Positions 55,736 to 64,000 of a stretch of 64,000 nucleotides of DNA are shown in pieces. Each line of letters starts with the position of its first letter. Position 1 is the stretch's first letter. Source of the stretch: Nansenia antarctica (taxonomy: Eukaryota; Chordata; Actinopteri; Argentiniformes; Microstomatidae). Where the stretch lies: positions 2,829,462-2,893,461 of the forward strand of contig OZ022346.1 of NCBI GenBank assembly GCA_963989245.1, given 5' to 3'. The translations under genes and the position numbers were made by a program. The notes under the pieces are model-generated. The model saw nothing but the letters and a program-made list of their open reading frames with translations. It searched no databases and was not told the origin of the DNA.

Positions 55736-57266
55736 TTTATTCATATGGTTTGCCATCCTGTGTAGTTTATATATCTGACCTGACGTTTGTTTTCCACTTC
55801 TGTAGGCTAATGTTAGCTAGCTACGTTAAGTTAGTTAGATACCTTTACTGCGGGGTTCAACAGAAACGTCAGAACAAATAGCTAAACAAGTTGTAAAATG
55901 ATTTGAGGGCCAATATCTTTAGCTAGCTAAAGTAACTAGCTTACTATATTGTTGTCTTAGCAGTTGGTAAAAGAACAGGATTGAAATAAATATATATGAG
56001 CAATAACAGTAACAGCAAGCACAATAAAAAAACAACTTGTTACATCTGAAGCTACAATACTGGGACCATTCGTGACTGGACTACAGGCAGTCAAATACTA
56101 GGCGAACGTGTGTGTGTGTAAGACACGGATAAACTTGGATTTTATGCATTTCAAGTGGCATCTTTGTAATCACGATGACGTAGAAATGACTAAGAATGCG
56201 TTTCACCATGTAGATTCCCAAAAGAGTGAAAATACCACCGCTCGTCCGTGATCAGACTTAGCTGAGGTGCTGCAGCTGAAGAGTCAAATAAGAGTCAAAT
56301 AGAGTGCAAAAAAGCAGCATCTGCACACTCAGATCTGTGCAAAAAACGTTACACCATCATGTACGTTGTCCAAATAATATCTGAATGATGCAGTTTGACG
56401 AGACTGAAAAGACACGCGATGCGAACGCGCTACATACTCAAATCTACGTCATACATACATGTAGTATGAATAGTACGTTAGTATGCCATTTCGAACATGG
56501 CCTGGGGCAAAACACTACGCAGCAGCTTTTAGGCATGTTGACGCCAGCTTTTCCAATAAGGCACCAGCACTTTCCCGTGTTCGATAGTCCCCCCAAAAGG
56601 GGGCGTGGTCATTCTGATGACAGGGAGGTGACGTACGACTGCTCTGATGAATGCGTGCATGCGTGTGTAAGCGCAGAATCTCTCAGTAGCACATCTGGAT
56701 AGATAGCATAAACTGGCAGAACACCAGCGCTTGTAGTGTTAACCTGCATTATGATTTATTTTTCCTCTTTAATTGATTGAATTAGAGTTCTGAAAACAGG
56801 GTCACATGAATTATACCCAGAACATGTCTGCTAAATCACAGTATGTTCTTGAATTACAGCCAATTCCCTGATAATTCCTATTAAATGCCATTCAGATGCT
56901 CTCCCCAACTCTGTGGATGAACAGAAGTTGCTTCCCAACATCCTGCCTCATGCCCGTACTCAACAGCTTGTCACACATCCTGGACAAGGTCCATCTAATG
57001 TCTATCAGATGCTCAGCCTGCGTGAGAGAACATACTGTAGCTATTGTTGCAGAACCCACAGACAGGGTCCGGAGGGGGGGGGGGGGCGGGTGGAGATAAG
57101 GGGGGGGGGCGGGTGGAGATAAAGAGAGGGTCCTTGGGGCAGACTACATCACGGTGTCATTCTGCCGTTCTCCTGGTAGTAATATGATAGGAATAACAAA
57201 TAAACAAGTGTAATTCATTTTAACGCACCCATCTTAGCATTGTTTCTTGCCCCTCCAGAGTATAAT
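55736..57266. other. No gene; contains the 56224-56345 dispersed repeat
   Basis: 56224-56345 is the inverted partner of 18478-18590. Two G-rich 21-bp units (gggcgggtggagataa) at 57070-57122. Confidence 0.45.
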
Positions 57267-57279
57267 AGGCAAGGACACC

Positions 57280-57289
57280 ACAAACACAC

Positions 57290-57352
<63 letters not shown>
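57280..57352. repeat. CA microsatellite
   Basis: (CA)n of about 70 bp. Confidence 0.97.
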
Positions 57353-57355
<3 letters not shown>

Positions 57356-57667
57356 TGGTTCAAAAGCACGTACTGTAACTTCTGAAATGATCATTTTCTG
57401 AGGTCTTTGGCAGCTTGACCTGCTACTAGGGGAGGCCTGGTTTTGTAGTTGTTCGCTTCAGTTAGAGATAATAAATTACCCAGAGAATGACACATCCCAC
57501 CACATGTCTCACAGCTGCACTCCTCACCCACGGACTCTGTAGAGTGGCAGGCAGAGGCAGAATACAGGATTATTCTGTTAATGGGACAATGGTGCAGTAG
57601 TGTTCAGTTGTAGGGGAGTGTATGTGTGACCAGGACTTAAAAACAAACCGCTGTATACATTAAAGCT

Positions 57668-57877
57668 ATTATTATTATTATTATGATTATTATTATTATT
57701 ATTATCATTCTCATTATGGTTATCATTATTATCGGTCTTCTTCTTCTTCTTATTATTATTATTTTTTATTTTTTATTTTTTATTTTTTCTTATTATTACT
57801 ATTGTTATTAATATTATTATTACTACTATTGTTATTATTATTATTATAATTAGAAGTAGTAGTATTACTTTTTATTG

Positions 57878-57929
<52 letters not shown>

Positions 57930-57930
57930 G
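57668..57930. repeat. ATT-rich microsatellite, degenerate
   Basis: (ATT)n with TTC, TTTTA and GTT variants. Confidence 0.95.
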
Positions 57931-58023
57931 AGGGGTCTAAGCCTGTAGGGTGTCTCACGCTCATCATGATCAACAAAAAAGCCTCTAGGACCATCCACGT
58001 CCACCATGATGGATCTTCTGCCA

Positions 58024-58128
58024 TTTTGAATATGACATTTTGAATATGACATTTTGAATATGCTATTTTGAATATGACATTTTGAATATGACATTTTGAA
58101 TATGACTTTTTGAATATGACATTTTGAA
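58024..58128. repeat. 14-bp tandem repeat tgacattttgaata
   Basis: About seven units. Confidence 0.93.
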
Positions 58129-58799
58129 CACCTAAAACACTATCAGGGTGATTTACAAGGAAACGTAAAAGCTGAAGTACATGACCATTTCCCTGCGTCC
58201 ACGCTGCCTAGAGGCAGACATCCCTTTTTAAATAAGCTGTGTGCCTAATTCATATCGTTTTACAACGGACTGTCACTTGGTAGGGGCTAAATCCATGTCA
58301 GAAAATGTCACCTTAAATAAGTAAATCACACATAATATGCTAGACTTAACAACTGGGAAGCAGAGATTTCAAAGTGGGCCAATAGAAAGTGTGTGGAAGA
58401 TGGACGGCACATCGCCACTGGCTTCCCTCTCCCTGAGGCCAGGTTTGAGTCGTTGTTGTTCCAGGCGTACATGCACAGTGTGAAACACAGCCTGCAGACG
58501 AGGTTAAGTACACGCACATCCCTCCTGTGCTCCAGTCAATTCTACTGTATTAAAGAGTGTGTAAAACATAACGCCATAGAAGACAAGTTGAACAGTTCTT
58601 TCCCTGAAATCACAAAGCAGCCTGTTACGCCCGTAGTGTGTTTGTGTGTGTTCTGTTTGTTTCCTGTGTTTCTCCCAGGTGATTGTCTTTCCTCCCTGCC
58701 TATTGCCACGGTGACGGCCTGATTGGGCACAAATTATTATTTTTTTTTTTTTTTTTTTTTCCTAGCACCAGGGGAGCCACCCCTCCTAAATATCGTTGT

Positions 58800-58860
58800 T
58801 TGGTACCTGTACTATAGCAATGACAATAAAGACCATTCATTCATTCATTCATTCATTCAC
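58800..58860 (+). mobile_element. LINE 3' end with ATTC tail
   Basis: 'agcaatgacaataaagacca' followed by (TTCA)n; preceded by a T-run (58738-58760). Confidence 0.55.
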
Positions 58861-58956
58861 CTGTGCTAAATCCTCAATCAAGGTGGAGGTGGAGGTTAAA
58901 AGCCTGGGAGAGACACTCAGATGGTGCCAGTGGGCCATTCGGTTAAAACTTTATAG

Positions 58957-59084
58957 GGCCGGTTTCACAGACAAGGCTTAAGCCTAGTCCTGGACTAAAT
59001 CACACTTTCAATGTAAAATCTCCATTGAAGATGCTTTTTAGTCTAGGATTAGTCTTAAAGCTTGTCTGTGAAACCGGCCTTAAG
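58957..59084. mobile_element. Palindromic MITE, copy 2
   Basis: GGGCCGGTTTCACAGACAAG ... CTTGTCTGTGAAACCGGCC; inner arms from 'cttaagcctagtcctggact'. Confidence 0.85.
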
Positions 59085-59272
59085 TCTGTTACTATAGTCT
59101 GCTACTGTGTGTTCAGCTGTAGTATCGTTCTGTGTGTTTGGGTTAAAGTTCTAGTCACTTTGTGTTCTACTATAGTTTGCTACTGTGTTCTTCTATAGTG
59201 TAGTTCTGTGTGTTTGTGTCTAGTTAGCGCATGCTACCACCATAGAGTGCTGCGGTGGGTTGCTATTACTTG

Positions 59273-59398
59273 TAGCCAGTTTCACAGACAAGGCTTAAGC
59301 CTAATCCTGGACTAAAAAGCATCTTCAATGGAGATTTTACATTGAAAGTGTGATTTAGTCCAGGACTAGGCTTAAGCCTTGTCTGTGAAACCGGCCCT
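59273..59398. mobile_element. Palindromic MITE, copy 3, inverted
   Basis: Same ends as copy 2, but the asymmetric centre (atcttcaatggagattttac) is inverted relative to it, so the two copies form a large inverted repeat 190 bp apart. Confidence 0.85.
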
Positions 59399-59909
59399 GT
59401 AGTGTGTGTGATTTTGACTTTCATTCTTGTTAAATTTTTAACTGTTTATTACTTGCACAGCTTTCTAATTTACTTTATCCTTTATTACTATATTATATTC
59501 ATTCGCTCTTTGTTTTATAGAGTAGTTTTCAGTTAAGAGTTTCACAGAAACCTGTTTTGTTATCCTTATACAATAAATCTTGTTTTATTTATATTCTGCC
59601 ATCTCCTCTGGTTCTCGTCCCCCCGGTTTTATCTAATTGTTACCCCCATATCCCTAGACCTTCTATGGGGTCGTAACACAGCTTCTTACCTGTGGATTAA
59701 TAACCATTCACTGTGAAGATCGAAGCAAAGCATCCAGCCAGTTCCCCATCCAAACTCTTGGAAGAGCTCATAGCCGTATCACCTGATGGCACCTGGGAGC
59801 TTGTTTCAGAGAAATGCCACTGGAAACATTCTGGTCAAAGAGCCAAGCATGGCACGATGCAGCACCCGTTCAGCACCACTTACTAGTGTGAAGCAGGCCT
59901 TTCAAATGG
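59399..59909. other. No gene seen
   Basis: T-rich DNA with an 'aataaatcttgttttattta' block at 59571 that could be a poly(A) region of an unrecognised repeat. Confidence 0.35.
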
Positions 59910-61100
59910 ACTACACTTATACAGCGCCTTATTCCAAAGCACTTTACAATGGCCTCTCATTCACTCACCAATTCATAGCTTTCATGTGACGTCACAGCAT
60001 AGTGGAAACGCCCACCTGACGGGCAAAGGGCACTTTTTGCGGGCAAAACCCACGGGCAAAACCCACTTTTTGCGGGTTAATAACTTTGATTTCCCGTGGG
60101 TTAGGAAAATAATTCCAACGTGTCCGGATAGAGTAGAAGACAGGGAATCCAACACTATTTGAATGGAGTCGATCCTATCACCGTGGACACAGCAAGGAGC
60201 GAATTCCCGGATATAAATATTCCCTCGCCTCGCTGACAGCGGGAGTTGGGAGTTTCGTCCAGCAGCCGGTGAACGCCCGGTTGATCGAGTTTCATATTAA
60301 AAGTATATCTTCTCGGGGTGTCAGCGCGGTGGTTAAGGGCTCAAAATGACCGTATACTGATCATGAATTTAGCAATAATAGTCTTATGTTTGTACCACCT
60401 CCATAACCTGTGTAATTCACGGGAAAAGCCGGTCAAGGAGGCACCCTTTGCAGGTCAATAACTTTGATTCTCCTGGGGTTAGGAAAATAATTCCAACGTG
60501 TCCGGATAGAGTAGAAGACAGGGAATCCAACACTATTTGAATGGAGTCGATCCTCCACTCCTATCACCGTGGACACAGCAAGGAGCGAATTCCCGGATAT
60601 AAATATTCCCTCGCCTCGCTGACAGCGGAGTTGGGAGATTCGTCCAGCAGCCGGTGAACGCCCGGTTGATCGAGTTTCATATTAAAAGTATATCTTCTCG
60701 GGGTGTCAGCGCGGTGGTCAAAATGACCGTATACTGATGGTGAATTTAGCAATAATAGTCTTATGTTTGTACCACCTCCATAACCGGTGTTATTCACGGG
60801 AAAAGCCGGTCAAGGAGGCACCCTTTGCAGGTCAATAACTTTGATTCTAAATAACTTTGATACTTTTTGCCCGTCAGGTTGGTGGTTGCTAGGGAAGAAA
60901 CCACGTGACTGAAAGCTATGAATGGTGGCAAACTACCAGCAAGGTACAGGCCTGCTCATTGGGAGCAATTTGAGGTTCAGTGTCTTGCTCAAGGACACCT
61001 TGACATGTGACCAGGCGGGGTTCCAACCGCCGATCTGCCGACCTTGAGATCATTAGATCATTAGACGCCAGCTCTACCTCCTGCGCCACAGCCGCCCCTT
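59910..61100 (+). repeat. Dispersed family E copy, interrupted
   Basis: Left part 59910-59968 and right part 60924-61100 join to give the same order as the intact copy at 51585-51790. The gap holds the inverted-repeat element below. Confidence 0.8.
59971..60922. mobile_element. Inverted-repeat DNA element with an internal tandem duplication
   Basis: Ends TTCATAGCTTTCA.../...TGAAAGCTATGAA with a second paired block ACCTGACGGGCAAA near 60014 and 60867. An inner segment of about 378 bp is present twice (about 60075-60451 and 60452-60830), differing by small indels. No transposase. The target duplication appears very short (AT). Confidence 0.75.
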
Positions 61101-61435
61101 TCAGCCCCGAAAACAAAAGACAAGGCCAGATTGACCCTTGAGGATGATGTGTGTTGCCTTGTCAAAGACCTCTCCACACATTGACCTATAGAAGCCAGCA
61201 GCAGCCATCACACAGAGTAACACTGTGTCTTGTTATTAAGCTATGAGAAATCTCCACAGTGACATTATAATTCATTTAATGCTTTGTATGAGCAGTAATA
61301 ATTAAGCTGATGGCACTGACAACGCACAACTTTAAAAAAAGATAAACACAAGGAAAACATGTACTTTTGTCATTAATGTGGCAGGACATGGGTTAATACC
61401 ACTCATGTAAGGGGCTCTGAAATATGTTCATACCC

Positions 61436-61545
61436 AGTAGCCTACGACAGACTATACAGTGAATCCAATTAGTGATCCTAAAACTGTTGTTTGTTATATC
61501 GAGTGGGCTCTTTAACACTTCAACTTCCGTGTTACGCAAACAACA
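61436..61545 (+). repeat. Fragment of dispersed family D
   Basis: 'cagtgaatccaattagtgat' and 'gagtgggctctttaacactt' match the right part of the copies at 22305 and 43880. Confidence 0.6.
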
Positions 61546-61672
61546 GCAAAACACATTTTTCTTTTTAAAAAGAAGCTTTTTTGGTCATTTGTGTGATTTG
61601 AGAATTGGCGGCATGCATGCAGACCTTTTCACCAGACCGTGTCCCATTTGGTCACTAGTGTCCATGACGTTG

Positions 61673-62808
61673 GGCTTGTGGGTGTGGTGGGGGTGTGGTG
61701 GCTTGTGGGTGTGGTGGGGGTGTGGTGGCTTGTGGGTGTGGTGGGGGTGTGGTGGCTTGTGGGTGTGGTGGCTTGTGGGTGTGGTGGGGGTGTGGTGGGG
61801 GTGTGGTGGCTTGTGGGTGTGGTGGGGGTGTGGTGGCTTGTGGGTGTGGTGGGGGTGTGGTGGCTTGAGGGTGTGGTGGGGGTGTGGTGGCTTGAGGGTG
61901 TGGTGGGGGTGTGGTGGCTTGTGGGTGTGGTGGGGGTGTGGTGGCGTGTGGGTGTGGTGGCTTGTGGGTGTGGTGGGGGTGTGGTGGCTTGAGGGTGTGG
62001 TGGGGGTGTGGTGGCTTGTGGGTGTGGTGGCTTGTGGGTGTGGTGGGGGTGTGGTGGCTTGTGGGTGTGGTGGGGGTGTGGTGGCTTGGGGGTGTGGTGG
62101 CTTGTGGGTGTGGTGGCCTGTGGGTGTGGTGGGGGTGTGGTGGCTTGTGGGTGTGGTGGGGGTGTGGTGGCTTGTGGGTGTGGTGGGGGTGTGGTGGCTT
62201 GTGGGTGTGGTGGGGGTGTGGTGGCTTGTGGGTGTGGTGGCTTGTGGGTGTGGTGGCTTGTGGGTGTGGTGGCTTGTGGGTGTGGTGGCTTGTGGGTGTG
62301 GTGGCTTGTGGGTGTGGTGGGGGTGTGGTGGCTTGTGGGTGTGGTGGCTTGTGGGTGTGGTGGCTTGTGGGTGTGGTGGCTTGGGGGTGTGGTGGCTTGT
62401 GGGTGTGGTGGGGGTGTGGTGGCTTGTGGGTGTGGTGGCTTGTGGGTGTGGTGGCTTGGGGGTGTGGTGGCTTGTGGGTGTGGTGGCTTGTGGGTGTGGT
62501 GGCTTGGGGGTGTGGTGGCTTGTGGGTGTGGTGGCTTGGGGGTGTGGTGGCTTGTGGGTGTGGTGGGGGTGTGGTGGCTTGTGGGTGTGGTGGGGGTGTG
62601 GTGGCTTGTGGGTGTGGTGGGGGTGTGGTGGCTTGTGGGTGTGGTGGGGGTGTGGTGGCTTGTGGGTGTGGTGGGGGTGTGGTGGCTTGTGGGTGTGGTG
62701 GGGGTGTGGTGGCTTGTGGGTGTGGTGGGGGTGTGGTGGCTTGTGGGTGTGGTGGGGGTGTGGTGGCTTGTGGGTGTGGTGGGGGTGTGGTGGCTTGTGG
62801 GTGTGGTC
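61673..62808 (+). repeat. G-rich minisatellite (16- and 27-bp units)
   Basis: Units 'cttgtgggtgtggtgg' (16 bp) and the same plus 'gggtgtggtgg' (27 bp) alternate irregularly for about 1.1 kb. The G-rich strand is the plus strand throughout and contains almost no A. Long open frames on both strands (up to about 455 codons) arise because the unit lacks stops. Confidence 0.97.
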
Positions 62809-62914
62809 TACCACATACAAGCTGATGAAGCACAGGTGAGATCAGGCCTGTTGCTATCACCTGGTAGACATCTCTGGTAGAAGGTCCAGTGACCTTGCCA
62901 TGAGCCTTAGACCC

Positions 62915-63030
<116 letters not shown>

Positions 63031-63674
63031 TTCATGCATTGGCTTCTCTTTCGACTCTTTTTCTTTCTTTTTTTTTGTTGTTGCTTGATTCGTGTTGAAA
63101 GCAGCTCTGATTCTGTGCACTCAGTAGTGACTGCAAAGCGGTTTTATTCCGAGACTTTTACTCAGAAATGCGAGCCTGTCCGCTCGCTGGTTTTGTTAAT
63201 AGTTAAATATAATAATAATATAATCTATGCAGTTTAAAGTCAGCACCATGACAGACATTTCAATAGGGGAAAAGTGCTTCACCGCTGATCAAAGTCCCAG
63301 GCTAACGAGAGCTGATCCACAGGTAGGGGGAAAATGGATTCTGTGCTGCTGCCTTTTTGTTGGCAAGAACTCACTCGTCTTTTAAGGATTTTTTTTTCTT
63401 TCCCTCCCTCTCTTCTCCTCCCTCTCTTCGTATGTGAAAAAGGCATCGCTACTGGCGGACTGCGGGGGGAAGGTTTCCATCTTTATTCTGTTTAGGTAAA
63501 AATTAGATTAAATGTATGCAAGTGCCATCTAGGAAATGAGAGCATGAGAGCATGGACATGCAGGTATTTATTGGCTCATTATGTTACTGTGGTACCACTT
63601 TCTAACATTAGGTATTCTATTAAGCATAACGGATCTGAATTCAAACGAAACCCTGAGCTTAAAGTAACACAACC
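63031..63674. other. No gene seen
   Basis: No supported open frame or repeat. Confidence 0.4.
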
Positions 63675-63675
63675 T

Positions 63676-63790
63676 AGGGAGGGAGGGAGGGAGGGAGGGA
63701 GGGAGTGAGGGAGGGAGGGAGGCAGTCAGTGAGGGAGGGATGGAGGGAGGGAGGCAGTCAGTGAGGGAGGGAGGGAGGGAGGGAGGGAGA
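63676..63790. repeat. GGGA purine minisatellite
   Basis: (GGGA)n with 'ggcagtcagtgag' interruptions repeated twice. Confidence 0.95.
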
Positions 63791-64000
63791 AGAACCTGGT
63801 GATTTTTTTTTCCCACGAAGGCAGAGCAAAAGCTGTTTCTCATAAAGTTCAGTTGATTCGCACAAGAAAAACAGGCAATCATCCGCGGTCAGAAGAAGTG
63901 ACACCGGAGCGTTGTGTTGGCCTGGGTGGCGAATCGCACGGGGCCCCAATCACAGTGACCTCAGTGTCATTATCATTAATCAGCAGGAGCGTTCTCCGGC
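63791..64000. other. No gene seen at the right edge
   Basis: Unique-looking; nothing supported. Confidence 0.4.

Overview
The window looks like repeat-rich genomic DNA of a ray-finned fish. The support is teleost-type repeats: a Tc1-like DNA transposon, a sushi-class Ty3/gypsy retrotransposon, L2/Rex1-like, Nimb/I-like and R2/NeSL-like LINE pieces, tRNA-derived SINEs with a shared 3' tail, and many long mini- and microsatellites. The repertoire is reminiscent of salmon-, pike- or smelt-like lineages, but the species cannot be fixed from sequence alone. There are no bacterial operons, phage genes or CRISPR arrays.

Layout. 271-3390 is a full-length Tc1-like element split by a 5'-truncated LINE. 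3660-4222 is an R2-like LINE fragment that abuts a 3'-truncated sushi-type Ty3/gypsy element (4226-9147, minus strand; one LTR, gag, and protease-RT-RNaseH-partial integrase with a stop codon just after the RT active site). Between gag and pol lies a 1.15-kb insertion. It carries a glypican-like first-exon fragment (signal peptide plus the conserved mature N-terminus), a repeat-rich middle and a LINE-like 3' tail. The LTR and leader contain an exact 11-nt complementary pair in the position expected for Tf1/sushi self-priming.

The only convincing host gene is on the plus strand at 10104-13490. It is the 3' half of an unidentified nuclear-type protein gene: five phase-consistent exons, an in-frame 39-bp acidic repeat, a duplicated 75-nt exon and a basic NLS-like C-terminus. 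The endonuclease end of a second R2-like copy lies at 16169-16629.

From about 17 kb to the right edge the window holds non-coding and repeat DNA. Features include a permuted inverted-repeat MITE cluster (17.8-19.3 kb), a 30-bp array with splice-site-like junctions (20.4 kb), Nimb-like LINE ends with an internal minisatellite (24.5-25.5 kb), L2 fragments (27.5, 32.0, 37.1 and 53.7 kb), a Harbinger-type MITE with TTA target duplication (30.4-31.0 kb), a second gypsy fragment interrupted by the same insertion family as the first (33.2-34.1 kb), a hAT-type MITE with an exact 8-bp target duplication (45.3-45.6 kb), an 86-bp-arm palindrome (47.9-48.1 kb), three palindromic MITEs (55.6, 59.0 and 59.3 kb), a terminal-inverted-repeat element nested in another repeat (60.0-60.9 kb), and a 1.1-kb G-rich minisatellite (61.7-62.8 kb). 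Stretches at about 38.1-41.3, 45.6-47.6 and 51.8-53.7 kb are largely free of recognised repeats and carry no supported gene. They could be intron or intergenic DNA.
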